From positions 1 through 37,193 of the forward strand of contig CAJNCG010000006.1 of NCBI GenBank assembly GCA_905221205.1: 37,193 nt of DNA, given 5' to 3'. Below the pieces are notes generated by a model that saw only the letters and a program-made list of their open reading frames with translations, searched no databases and had not been told where the DNA came from. Source of the stretch: a bacterium (lineage in GTDB: Bacteria > Bacillota > Bacilli > Lactobacillales > Streptococcaceae). Of this stretch, positions 7,382-15,676 are shown piece after piece. A program made the position numbers and the translations under genes. Position 1 is the stretch's first letter; every line of letters starts with the position of its first letter.

Positions 7382-7744
7382 ATGTCAATTATGACAATCA
7401 TTTTAGCAACGATCGTTGCTTTGGAGCATTTTTACATTTTTTATTTGGAAAGTATTGCAACGCAATCAGATGCGACTAGTCGTGTCTTTAACATGGAAAA
7501 GGAAGAACTGGCTCGTCCGTCAGTAAGTTCATTGTTTAAAAATCAAGGGATTTATAACGCTCTGTTAGGAGTCTTTCTCTTATATGGGATTTATTTCTCA
7601 CAAAATTTAGAAATTGTGACTATTTTTGTCTTGTTTGTGATTGGGGCTGCGGCTTATGGCTCTCTAACAGCAGATAAGAAAATTATTTTGAAGCAAGGTG
7701 GACCAGCTATTTTGGCCTTGATTAGCATTTTCCTCTTTAAATAA
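7382..7744 (+). CDS. DUF1304 family small membrane protein
   Basis: 120 residues with four hydrophobic segments (about 1-22, 57-75, 77-97, 103-119). The HFYIFYLE and FKNQGIYNALLG segments are characteristic of DUF1304. The function is unknown; members are frequently found beside MarR or other regulators. It is the second gene of the marR operon (SD AAGGAG, 10-base gap). A transport or stress role controlled by the adjacent regulator is inference only. Confidence 0.85.
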   Translation: MSIMTIILATIVALEHFYIFYLESIATQSDATSRVFNMEKEELARPSVSSLFKNQGIYNALLGVFLLYGIYFSQNLEIVTIFVLFVIGAAAYGSLTADKKIILKQGGPAILALISIFLFK

Positions 7745-7748
7745 ACTC

Positions 7749-7779
7749 AAAGGGCAATCCTAGCCTCGCTAGTCCTTTT
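7749..7779 (+). terminator. Imperfect terminator after DUF1304
   Basis: AAAGG (7749-7753) pairs with CCTTT (7774-7778), with an inner CTAG/CTAG hairpin at 7760-7772. The T tract is only four bases, so termination is probably partial. Confidence 0.45.
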
Positions 7780-7800
7780 CACTCCAGAATAAGGGAAATA

Positions 7801-7809
7801 TGTTATACT
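7801..7809 (+). promoter_or_regulatory. pcp promoter (extended -10)
   Basis: TGTTATACT matches TGnTATAAT with one difference. No clear -35. Predicted leader about 41 nt, with TTTTGAGGAG before the ATG. Confidence 0.5.
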
Positions 7810-7856
7810 TGTTTTTAAGAAAAGAGTCTCATTGAATTGGTTTTGAGGAGTTAGAA

Positions 7857-8501
7857 ATGAAAGTATTAGTGACAGGTTTTGAGCCCTTTGGAGGGGAAAA
7901 GGTCAATCCAGCCTTGGAGGCCATTAAAGGTTTACCAGCTGAAATTCATGGTGCTGAGGTCCGTTGGCTAGAAGTGCCGACAGTTTTTCACAAATCGGCC
8001 CAAGTATTGGAAGAAGAAATGAGTCGTTTTCAACCTGACTTTGTCCTTTGTATCGGTCAAGCAGGTGGAAGATCTAGTTTGACGCCAGAACGAGTGGCCA
8101 TTAATCAAGATGATGCACGTATTCCTGATAATGAAGGCAATCAACCGATTGATCTTCCTATTCGTCCAGATGGGGCCTCGGCCTATTTTAGTAGTTTACC
8201 GATTAAAGCGATAGTCCAAGCTATAAAAAAAGAGGGCTTGCCGGCCTCTGTTTCCAATACGGCAGGGACTTTTGTCTGCAATCATTTGATGTATCAGGCC
8301 CTCTATTTGGTAGAAAAGAAATTTCCACATGTTAGGGCGGGGTTTATGCATATTCCTTATATGATGGAACAGGTGGTGAATCGACCGACTACTCCAGCTA
8401 TGAGTTTAGTGGATATTAGGCGAGGGATAGAAGCGGCAATCGGCGCTATGATAGAACATGGAGATGAGGATCTCAAGTTGGTAGGCGGAGAAACTCATTG
8501 A
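7857..8501 (+). CDS. pcp: Pyrrolidone-carboxylate peptidase (pyroglutamyl peptidase I)
   Basis: 214 residues, the normal size for peptidase family C15. The enzyme removes N-terminal pyroglutamate from peptides in the cytoplasm. The catalytic triad is present: E78 in [11 protein letters not shown]141 in [13 protein letters not shown] and H165 in AGFMHIPYM. The opening [15 protein letters not shown] is the family signature. Single gene with its own promoter; it shares a bidirectional terminator with the convergent DUF975 gene. Confidence 0.96.
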   Translation: MKVLVTGFEPFGGEKVNPALEAIKGLPAEIHGAEVRWLEVPTVFHKSAQVLEEEMSRFQPDFVLCIGQAGGRSSLTPERVAINQDDARIPDNEGNQPIDLPIRPDGASAYFSSLPIKAIVQAIKKEGLPASVSNTAGTFVCNHLMYQALYLVEKKFPHVRAGFMHIPYMMEQVVNRPTTPAMSLVDIRRGIEAAIGAMIEHGDEDLKLVGGETH

Positions 8502-8506
8502 TAGAA

Positions 8507-8536
8507 AAAAGCTTGAGGGGAAACCTTCAAGCTTTT
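8507..8536. terminator. Bidirectional terminator between pcp and the DUF975 gene
   Basis: AAAAGCTTGAGG (8507-8518) pairs with CTTCAAGCTTTT (8525-8536), one G-T. A and T tracts flank both sides, so it can act on both strands. It overlaps the last codons of the minus-strand gene. Confidence 0.85.
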
Positions 8537-9384
8537 GGACGTTTTCGAGCTAGTACTGCTCGGTAAAAAATTATTTTATTGATTTGAATATAGGGGAGGA
8601 GTGAAAAACTAGCAATTCCAAAGGTAATCCAATTGAGGAAGTACCAAGGAAGGAGTTGTAAGTCTAGGACAAAACGCTGAAACTTGTAACCTTTCATCAG
8701 GAAACGGCTGGTTTTAAGGATTTGTCCTGGTTTGGCTTGTCCCAAGTCTAAGGTGTCACAGAGGAGAAATTCGACCTGTGAATAAGCATAGTATTGTGGA
8801 ATATAGAGACTATTTCCTATAATCATTAAGAAGATACTTGCTAGAAAGTAAAGGCCAAAGATCATGAGGAAACTTTCCGTTTCAACTGACGTGAGATCCA
8901 GATTAGGAAACTCAGGATGAAGGACAACGAATTTCTTTGCTAAAAAGCTACTGTAAAAGAGGAAGTAAATCCCGAGTAAACTAGGAATACTCCATAAGAA
9001 AAGATAGAAACGTTTGAGAAGAAGAGTCAAAAAGGTTTGTGAAAAGTGCTCTTCGTTAAAGAGAGCCAGACTATTTTTAACGGATAGTTCTGTATCAGAA
9101 TTCTTGATGAGTTTCAGCGTTGTATAAACTGAACTGGTTAGAAGTATCGTCCCGACAAAGGAGACTAATATCGGAAAAAGGTAGGCTTGGAATACATGGC
9201 CAAACACGCTTAAAAAGGGTTGTTCTAAAACACTATCGTTGATGCGCTCTAAGGGATTAAGGAAGCCAGACAAGATGACCAGCATGCTAGGTAAGAGATA
9301 GACGAGAAAGAGGCGGGGATTTTCAGCCTGAAATTGTCTGGCCTGCAGACGAATGGTTTTTAAATCAATTTTTGGGTATTTCAT
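8527..9384 (-). CDS. DUF975 family integral membrane protein
   Basis: 285 residues from ATG at 9384, with about six hydrophobic segments and a short basic N-terminus (MKYPKIDLKTIRLQARQF) typical of DUF975 proteins. Two cytoplasmic loops carry the usual conserved stretches (NEEHFSQTFLTLLLKRFYLFLW and SQVEFLLCDT). The function is unknown. The reading frame stays open upstream to a GTG at 9456, but that start has no ribosome site and overlaps the tgt promoter. At 9384 an extended -10 ends six bases upstream, so the mRNA would start on the ATG (leaderless). Divergent from tgt and convergent with pcp. Confidence 0.8.
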   Translation of the reverse strand: MKYPKIDLKTIRLQARQFQAENPRLFLVYLLPSMLVILSGFLNPLERINDSVLEQPFLSVFGHVFQAYLFPILVSFVGTILLTSSVYTTLKLIKNSDTELSVKNSLALFNEEHFSQTFLTLLLKRFYLFLWSIPSLLGIYFLFYSSFLAKKFVVLHPEFPNLDLTSVETESFLMIFGLYFLASIFLMIIGNSLYIPQYYAYSQVEFLLCDTLDLGQAKPGQILKTSRFLMKGYKFQRFVLDLQLLPWYFLNWITFGIASFSLLPYIQINKIIFYRAVLARKRPKA

Positions 9385-9390
9385 TCTCTC

Positions 9391-9399
9391 ATTATACCA
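9391..9399 (-). promoter_or_regulatory. Extended -10 promoter of the DUF975 gene (leaderless)
   Basis: Read on the minus strand: TGGTATAAT, then GAGAGA, then ATG. With +1 seven bases after the last -10 base, transcription begins at A9384, the first base of the start codon. It lies just upstream of the divergent tgt -35. Confidence 0.7.
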
Positions 9400-9405
9400 T
9401 AGTTC

Positions 9406-9434
9406 GTGACAGTTCCAGCTTTTTTTGATAAAAT
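9406..9434 (+). promoter_or_regulatory. tgt promoter
   Basis: GTGACA (9406-9411), 17 bases, TAAAAT (9429-9434), with TG at 9426-9427 making an extended -10. Predicted start near 9441. Its -35 is six bases from the divergent extended -10, so the two polymerases would compete. Confidence 0.75.
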
Positions 9435-9440
9435 CATACA

Positions 9441-10644
<1,204 letters not shown>

Positions 10645-10663
10645 AATGGAATTGATATAAGCT

Positions 10664-10704
10664 AAAAATCCTAAGTTTTCTCTTAGGATTTTTCTTCTTT
10701 TTTT
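10664..10704 (+). terminator. tgt terminator
   Basis: A 12-bp perfect stem AAAAATCCTAAG/CTTAGGATTTTT (10664-10693), followed by CTTC and a T tract. Confidence 0.88.
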
Positions 10705-10718
10705 GATAGAATAAAGTG

Positions 10719-10724
10719 TATAAT
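10719..10724 (+). promoter_or_regulatory. Likely -10 box of the acyltransferase gene
   Basis: A perfect TATAAT 20 bases upstream of the ATG at 10745. No convincing -35 is seen at 16-18 bases, so the call rests on the -10 and its position between a terminator and a gene. Confidence 0.5.
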
Positions 10725-10744
10725 GAAAGGGAGAATAAACTCGT

Positions 10745-12562
10745 ATGCGCATTAAATGGTTTTCCTTGATTAGGATTACAGGTTTACTTTTGGTACTCTT
10801 ATATCATTTCTTTCAGACCATCTTTCCTGGAGGATTTTTCGGGGTAGATGTCTTTTTCACATTTTCAGGCTTCCTGATTACGGCTTTACTCATCGAAGAA
10901 TTTTCTAAAAATCATGAGATTGACTTGATAGGATTTTTTAGGAGACGTTTTTATCGGATTGTGCCACCTGTGGTTTTGATGGTCTTGGTGACCATGCCTT
11001 TTACTTTTCTAGTTCGCCAAGATTATGTGGCTGGAATTGGCGGTCAGATTGCAGGTGTCTTAGGCTTCATGACCAACTTCTATGAACTCCTAACAGGTGG
11101 GAGTTATGAATCTCAGTTCATTCCACATTTGTTTGTTCATAATTGGAGCTTGGCTGTTGAGGTGCACTACTATATTCTTTGGGGATTGGCAGTTTGGTTC
11201 TTATCGAAACAGTCTAGATCAAATGGTCAGTTGAGAGGGATGGTTTTTCTCTTGTCAGCTGCTGCCTTCTTGATTAGTTTCTTCTCCATGTTTATTGGTA
11301 GTTTTCTAGTAACCTCTTATTCCTCTGTTTACTTCTCCAGTTTAACTCATGTCTATCCATTCTTTTTGGGAAGTGTGTTAGCAACTATCGTAGGCGTTCG
11401 TCAGACGACTTCCCTAGTTAAGCAATTGGATAAAATCTGGGATTTACGCAAGACCCTTTTAGTTTTTGGGGGAGGTTTTGGCTTTTTACTCATTTTGACC
11501 TTCTTTGTCAAATTTACCTATCTCTTTGCCTATCTTATGGGCTTCTTGCTTGCCAGTCTTGCAGCCCTTGCTATGATTCTGGCGGCGCGTGTCTTGCATG
11601 AAAAGACTCCTAACGTGCAGGAGCCAAAGATTATTAGCTTTTTAGCAGATACTAGCTATGCGGTTTATCTCTTCCATTGGCCTTTCTATATCATTTTTTC
11701 ACAGTTGACATCAAATCTTTTTGCTGTGTTACTGACTTTGATTTTTTCTTATGGATTTGCCAGTCTGTCATTTTATGTGTTGGAACCTTGGATCGCAGGA
11801 AAGAACACACCTATTATACAAACCCTTCGTCCCCTGCCTCATATTCACACAATCCTTGCAGCAAGCACAGGTATTTTGACCTTCATTGTCTTCTTAGTGA
11901 CCTTGTTGGCACCACAAGTCGGAGCATTTGAGACAGATTTAACTGTCAATGGTTTGAAGCAAGCCGCGACAAATATTGGCCAGACCAAGTTGATGGCAGA
12001 ACGGGCAGATGCAAACAGTCTGGGAATTGCTGATGGTACTATGCTAATTGGTGACTCAGTGGCTCTAAGGGCCAATACAGCTCTACAGACAGCTCTTCCT
12101 GGAGCACAGATTAATGCACAGGTCAGCAGAACAACCAAGACTGCCAATGAAATCATGCTAAACAATAGCCAGAATAAATTTTTACCTAAGATGGTTGTCA
12201 TTGCGACTGGGGTAAATAATCCTGAAAATTACAAGGAAGACTGGGATAGTATCGTGAAAAATCTTCCTAAGGGCCACCATATGGTTTTGGTGACTCCTTA
12301 TGAGGGAGATAAGACAAAAGAGACCTATGCCATCGTTGAGAAGGCTGCTGCCTACATGAGAGAATTGGCAGAGAAGACACCTTATATTACCATTGCTGAT
12401 TGGAATCAAGTTGCTAAGGAACATCCAGAAATTTGGACAGGAACAGACCAGGTTCACTTCGGTAGTGACAATAGTAAAATTGAAGCGGGAGCAAAATTGT
12501 ATGCAGATACCATTGCTACAGCTTTGCAAACAGCTCAAGATAAACCAGTCAAATCAAAATAA
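10745..12562 (+). CDS. OatA/Adr-like membrane acyltransferase with C-terminal SGNH domain
   Basis: 605 residues. The first ~380 form an acyltransferase-3 domain of about ten or eleven transmembrane helices, with conserved LLYHFF, FFRRRFYRI and WSLAVEVHYYILWG. Residues about 400-605 are an extracytoplasmic SGNH-hydrolase domain with block I IGDSVALRA (S438), block III ATGVNNPENY and D568/H571 in DQVHFG. This two-domain design is that of OatA, which O-acetylates the C6 hydroxyl of peptidoglycan MurNAc and confers lysozyme resistance. Polysaccharide acetylation is an alternative. GGGAG lies about 11 bases before ATG. Monocistronic between two terminators. Confidence 0.85.
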   Translation: MRIKWFSLIRITGLLLVLLYHFFQTIFPGGFFGVDVFFTFSGFLITALLIEEFSKNHEIDLIGFFRRRFYRIVPPVVLMVLVTMPFTFLVRQDYVAGIGGQIAGVLGFMTNFYELLTGGSYESQFIPHLFVHNWSLAVEVHYYILWGLAVWFLSKQSRSNGQLRGMVFLLSAAAFLISFFSMFIGSFLVTSYSSVYFSSLTHVYPFFLGSVLATIVGVRQTTSLVKQLDKIWDLRKTLLVFGGGFGFLLILTFFVKFTYLFAYLMGFLLASLAALAMILAARVLHEKTPNVQEPKIISFLADTSYAVYLFHWPFYIIFSQLTSNLFAVLLTLIFSYGFASLSFYVLEPWIAGKNTPIIQTLRPLPHIHTILAASTGILTFIVFLVTLLAPQVGAFETDLTVNGLKQAATNIGQTKLMAERADANSLGIADGTMLIGDSVALRANTALQTALPGAQINAQVSRTTKTANEIMLNNSQNKFLPKMVVIATGVNNPENYKEDWDSIVKNLPKGHHMVLVTPYEGDKTKETYAIVEKAAAYMRELAEKTPYITIADWNQVAKEHPEIWTGTDQVHFGSDNSKIEAGAKLYADTIATALQTAQDKPVKSK

Positions 12563-12578
12563 CTTGTATTAAAAAGAG

Positions 12579-12604
12579 AAGAGTTGGAGAAATCCAACTC
12601 TTTT
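12579..12604 (+). terminator. Acyltransferase gene terminator
   Basis: AAGAGTTGGA/TCCAACTCTT (10 bp) with a GAAA tetraloop, followed by TTTT. Confidence 0.85.
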
Positions 12605-12619
12605 AAAATATCTCTAGAA

Positions 12620-12637
12620 AATAGGTCTATACCATTT
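12620..12637 (+). promoter_or_regulatory. NagR (GntR-family) dre operator
   Basis: AATAGGTCTATACCATTT contains the inverted GGTCTATACC core. It matches dre sites bound by NagR/YvoA-type GntR regulators, which respond to glucosamine-6-phosphate or GlcNAc-6-phosphate. It overlaps the start of the nagA -35 hexamer, so bound repressor would block polymerase. Confidence 0.7.
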
Positions 12638-12663
12638 ACAAATAAAAAAGAAAGGTTTATAAT
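12635..12663 (+). promoter_or_regulatory. nagA promoter
   Basis: TTTACA (12635-12640), 17 bases, TATAAT (12658-12663). Predicted start near 12670 and a leader of about 44 nt ending in TAAGGAGGTTAAC. Confidence 0.85.
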
Positions 12664-12713
12664 GTAATTGACATAATAAATTGTAGAATCAATCTTTTAA
12701 GGAGGTTAACATT

Positions 12714-13865
12714 ATGCCTAACTATATTAAAGCGGATCAATTTTTCTACCCACACGGGGTTCGTCGTGGTGGTTACTTGGAACTTGTGGATGGCAAGTTT
12801 GGCAAACATGTAGAACAGATTCCTGAAGGCGCTGAGGTGATCGACTATACAGGTTATAGCATTGCCCCAGGACTTGTAGATACTCACATTCATGGATTTG
12901 GCGGTGTGGATGTCATGGATAATAACATCGAAGGAACCCTTCATACCATGAGTGAAGGATTGCTTAGCACGGGTGTTACCAGTTTCTTGCCAACCACTTT
13001 GACCTCATCTTATGAACAATTGCTTGCGGTAACTGAAAATATCGGTGCTCGTTATCAGGAAGCAAGTGGAGCCAAGATTCGTGGTATTTACTTTGAGGGG
13101 CCTTATTTCACAGAGAAATACAAGGGGGCTCAAAACCCTGCCTACATGAAAGATCCTCGTATGGATGAGTTTCGTACTTGGCAAAAAGCAGCAAATGGTT
13201 TGCTTAATAAAATTGCCCTTGCGCCAGAACGTGAAGGTGTAGAAGACTTTGTACGGACTATCACTGGAGAAGGCGTAACAGTTGCTCTTGGACATTCAAA
13301 TGCGACTTTTGATGAAGCCAAAAAAGCAGTCGATGCTGGAGCGAGCGTTTGGGTACATGCCTACAATGGCATGCGTGGGTTGACTCACCGTGAACTCGGG
13401 ATGGTTGGAGCCATGTATGAATTGCCACATACTTACGCAGAATTAATTTGTGATGGTCACCACGTAGATCCAAAGGCCTGTGATATCTTGCTTAAACAAA
13501 AAGGAACTGAAAACATTGCCCTTATCACAGACTGTATGACAGCTGGTGGCTTGGAAGACGGTGACTACATGTTGGGAGAATTCCCAGTAGTGGTTGCCAA
13601 TGGAACTGCACGCCTTAAATCTACAGGCAATTTGGCAGGTTCTATCCTCAAACTCAAAGATGGTTTGAAGAATGTGGTCGAATGGGGAATTGCGAATCCG
13701 CATGAAGCAGTCATGATGGCCAGTCTCAACCCAGCAAAATCTGTTCATATCGATGATGTCTGTGGCCAAATCCGTGAAGGCTACGACGCTGACTTTATCG
13801 TATTAGATAAAGATTTGGAATTGGTAGCAACCTATCTAGATGGTGTGAAACGTTATCAAGCATAA
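12714..13865 (+). CDS. nagA: N-acetylglucosamine-6-phosphate deacetylase
   Basis: 383 residues. It converts GlcNAc-6-phosphate to glucosamine-6-phosphate and acetate, feeding amino-sugar catabolism and wall recycling. It is an amidohydrolase fold: metal motif DTHIHGFGG (H58, H60), the metal-binding Glu in YFEGPYF, ALGHSNATFDEA, VHAYNGMRGL, CDGHHVDP and the catalytic Asp in ITDCMTAGG. Strong AAGGAGG site. Monocistronic, with a NagR-type dre site over its -35; nagB is not in this window. Confidence 0.96.
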   Translation: MPNYIKADQFFYPHGVRRGGYLELVDGKFGKHVEQIPEGAEVIDYTGYSIAPGLVDTHIHGFGGVDVMDNNIEGTLHTMSEGLLSTGVTSFLPTTLTSSYEQLLAVTENIGARYQEASGAKIRGIYFEGPYFTEKYKGAQNPAYMKDPRMDEFRTWQKAANGLLNKIALAPEREGVEDFVRTITGEGVTVALGHSNATFDEAKKAVDAGASVWVHAYNGMRGLTHRELGMVGAMYELPHTYAELICDGHHVDPKACDILLKQKGTENIALITDCMTAGGLEDGDYMLGEFPVVVANGTARLKSTGNLAGSILKLKDGLKNVVEWGIANPHEAVMMASLNPAKSVHIDDVCGQIREGYDADFIVLDKDLELVATYLDGVKRYQA

Positions 13866-13870
13866 GAAAG

Positions 13871-13904
13871 AAAGCAGAAGTTAGAGACTAGCTTCTGCTT
13901 TTTT
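13871..13904 (+). terminator. nagA terminator
   Basis: AAAGCAGAAG (13871-13880) pairs with CTTCTGCTTT (13892-13901), followed by further T residues. Confidence 0.88.
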
Positions 13905-13915
13905 ATGTATGGTAC

Positions 13916-13927
13916 TTTACCGGTAAA
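13916..13927 (+). promoter_or_regulatory. AdcR-like palindrome upstream of adh
   Basis: TTTACCGGTAAA is a perfect 12-bp palindrome. It differs from the AdcR zinc-repressor consensus TTAACYRGTTAA at one position per half-site. It is centred about 70 bases upstream of the predicted adh start, a position suited to activation. In pneumococcus, AdcR is reported to activate a zinc-containing alcohol dehydrogenase gene adh. Confidence 0.65.
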
Positions 13928-13956
13928 TAAAAAAGTTAAAAAAATCACAAAGGAAC

Positions 13957-13985
13957 TTGAATAAACAAATGAAAAGGCTTACAAT
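13957..13985 (+). promoter_or_regulatory. adh promoter
   Basis: TTGAAT (13957-13962), 17 bases, TACAAT (13980-13985). Predicted start near 13992. The leader ends with AAAAAAGGAGGAG before ATG. Confidence 0.75.
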
Positions 13986-14025
13986 TATATTATAAATAGT
14001 ACAAATAAAAAAGGAGGAGTGCTTT

Positions 14026-15084
14026 ATGAAAGCCTATACTTATGTTAAACCAGGACTTGCTTCTTTTGTTGATGTAGACAAACCAGTTATTCGCAAGCCA
14101 ACAGACGCTATTGTGCGTATCGTAAAAACCACTATTTGTGGAACAGACCTCCATATTATCAAAGGGGATGTTCCTGCTTGCCAAAGTGGTACCATTCTTG
14201 GTCACGAAGGAATTGGGATTGTTGAAGAAGTTGGAGAAGGAGTGTCTAACTTCAAAAAAGGCGACAAGGTTTTGATTTCTTGTGTCTGTGCCTGTGGTAA
14301 ATGCTACTACTGTAAAAAAGGAATTTATGCCCACTGTGAAGACGAAGGGGGCTGGATTTTCGGTCACTTGATTGATGGTATGCAGGCGGAATATTTACGT
14401 GTCCCTCATGCAGATAACACTCTTTACCACACTCCAGAAGACTTGTCGGATGAAGCTTTGGTTATGCTATCAGACATTCTGCCTACTGGATATGAAATTG
14501 GTGTCTTAAAAGGGAAGGTAGAACCTGGTTGTAGTGTAGCCATTATTGGTTCAGGTCCAGTTGGATTGGCTGCTCTTTTAACAGCTCAATTCTATTCACC
14601 AGCTAAATTGATTATGGTGGACTTAGACGATAACCGCTTGGAAACTGCTTTATCATTCGGTGCGACTCATAAGGTTAATTCCTCAGACCCTGAAAAAGCT
14701 ATTAAAGAAATTTATGATTTGACAGATGGGCGTGGTGTAGATGTCGCTATCGAAGCTGTTGGTATTCCTGCAACATTTGATTTCTGTCAAAAGATTATCG
14801 GTGTAGATGGAACTGTTGCCAACTGTGGTGTACATGGTAAACCAGTTGAATTCGATTTGGACAAACTTTGGATCCGCAACATCAATGTAACAACTGGTTT
14901 GGTATCTACAAATACCACTCCACAATTGTTGAAAGCACTAGAAAGTCATAAAATTGAACCAGAAAAATTGGTAACTCATTATTTCAAACTAAGTGAAATT
15001 GAAAAAGCCTATGAAGTCTTCGGTAAGGCAGCAGATCACCATGCCATTAAGGTCATTATCGAAAACGATATCTCAGAAGCCTAA
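14026..15084 (+). CDS. adh: Zinc-dependent alcohol dehydrogenase (medium-chain)
   Basis: 352 residues. The catalytic zinc ligands are C38 (TTICGTDLH) and H60-E61 (GHEGIG). The structural zinc site is the four-cysteine lobe C90, C93, C96 and C104. A Rossmann fold begins at IIGSGPVGLAALLTAQ, with MVDLDDNR at the cofactor-specificity strand; its Asp favours NAD over NADP. The substrate is unknown, with short-chain alcohols or acetoin-type diols possible. Single gene with a strong ribosome site. The upstream AdcR-like palindrome links its expression to zinc supply, sensible for an enzyme holding two zinc ions. Confidence 0.92.
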   Translation: MKAYTYVKPGLASFVDVDKPVIRKPTDAIVRIVKTTICGTDLHIIKGDVPACQSGTILGHEGIGIVEEVGEGVSNFKKGDKVLISCVCACGKCYYCKKGIYAHCEDEGGWIFGHLIDGMQAEYLRVPHADNTLYHTPEDLSDEALVMLSDILPTGYEIGVLKGKVEPGCSVAIIGSGPVGLAALLTAQFYSPAKLIMVDLDDNRLETALSFGATHKVNSSDPEKAIKEIYDLTDGRGVDVAIEAVGIPATFDFCQKIIGVDGTVANCGVHGKPVEFDLDKLWIRNINVTTGLVSTNTTPQLLKALESHKIEPEKLVTHYFKLSEIEKAYEVFGKAADHHAIKVIIENDISEA

Positions 15085-15117
15085 GTAGTAAAAAGATTTT
15101 TGTACATAAGCAAATAG

Positions 15118-15151
15118 AAATTCAGTCATCCATCAGATGGCTGAATTTTTT
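15118..15151 (+). terminator. adh terminator
   Basis: AAATTCAGTCATC (15118-15130) pairs with GATGGCTGAATTT (15136-15148), 13 bp with one T-G, and runs into T residues. Confidence 0.88.
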
Positions 15152-15203
15152 ATCTGAAAATTAAGAAATGAGCATATTTCTTTCCTTGTTTATCGGAATT
15201 AGT

Positions 15204-15209
15204 TATAAT
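15204..15209 (+). promoter_or_regulatory. Likely -10 box of the DUF1033 gene
   Basis: TATAAT 20 bases before the start codon. The best -35 at 17 bases is a weak TTTCCT (15181-15186). Confidence 0.5.
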
Positions 15210-15229
15210 ATACGATACAAAGGAAATGA

Positions 15230-15601
15230 ATGAATATGTATCGTGTTATAGAAATGTACGGAGATTTTGAACCTTGGTGGTTCTTAGAAGGTTGGGAAGA
15301 AGATATAGTAGCAAGTAAGAAATTTGATCAGTATTATGATGCTCTCAAATACTACAAAACTTGCTGGTTTAGATTGGAAAAGGAATCCCCTCTTTATAAA
15401 AGTAGAAGCGACTTGATGACCATTTTTTGGGATCCAAAAGACCAACGCTGGTGCGACGAATGTGATGAGTATTTACAACAATACCATTCTTTGGCTCTTT
15501 TGCAGGACGAGCAGGTTATTCCAGATGAAAAACTACGCCCAGGCTATGAAAAACAAACTGGTCAGGAGAGGCACCGTTCTTGCCGTATGAAATTAAAATA
15601 G
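15230..15601 (+). CDS. DUF1033 family cytoplasmic protein
   Basis: 123 residues, rich in W, Y and acidic residues, with a conserved YRVIEMYGDFEPWWFLEGWEED-like opening (about 3-25) and a DPKDQRWCDECDEYL segment near 67. No membrane segment or known catalytic motif. The function is unknown. DUF1033 genes are typically found just before the streptococcal comG/comY operon, as here, but this one ends in its own terminator before the competence promoter. ATG at 15230 is five bases after AAAGGA; an ATG two codons later is the alternative. Confidence 0.8.
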   Translation: MNMYRVIEMYGDFEPWWFLEGWEEDIVASKKFDQYYDALKYYKTCWFRLEKESPLYKSRSDLMTIFWDPKDQRWCDECDEYLQQYHSLALLQDEQVIPDEKLRPGYEKQTGQERHRSCRMKLK

Positions 15602-15603
15602 AG

Positions 15604-15631
15604 AAAAAGTAACTTTTTGGAGTTGCTTTTT
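15604..15631 (+). terminator. Terminator between DUF1033 and comGA
   Basis: AAAAAGTAAC (15604-15613) pairs with GTTGCTTTTT (15622-15631), one T-G, and is followed by more T-rich sequence. It insulates comG from upstream transcription, 18 bases before the cin-box. Confidence 0.75.
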
Positions 15632-15648
15632 TATTTTTTCCAACTCTT

Positions 15649-15656
15649 TGCGAATA
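15649..15656 (+). promoter_or_regulatory. cin-box (SigX/ComX promoter) of the comG operon
   Basis: TGCGAATA differs by one base from the combox consensus TACGAATA, recognised by the competence sigma factor ComX/SigX. A T-rich tract precedes it, as at other late competence promoters. It lies 21 bases before the comGA ATG. Confidence 0.85.
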
Positions 15657-15676
15657 GTATAGGTGAGGAGGTAAGT

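Noticed and set aside
13990..14367. Minus-strand 125-residue open frame opposite the adh gene
   Set aside because: It lies opposite a conserved enzyme, has low-complexity hydrophobic content and lacks a ribosome site; it is a mirror of the coding strand.
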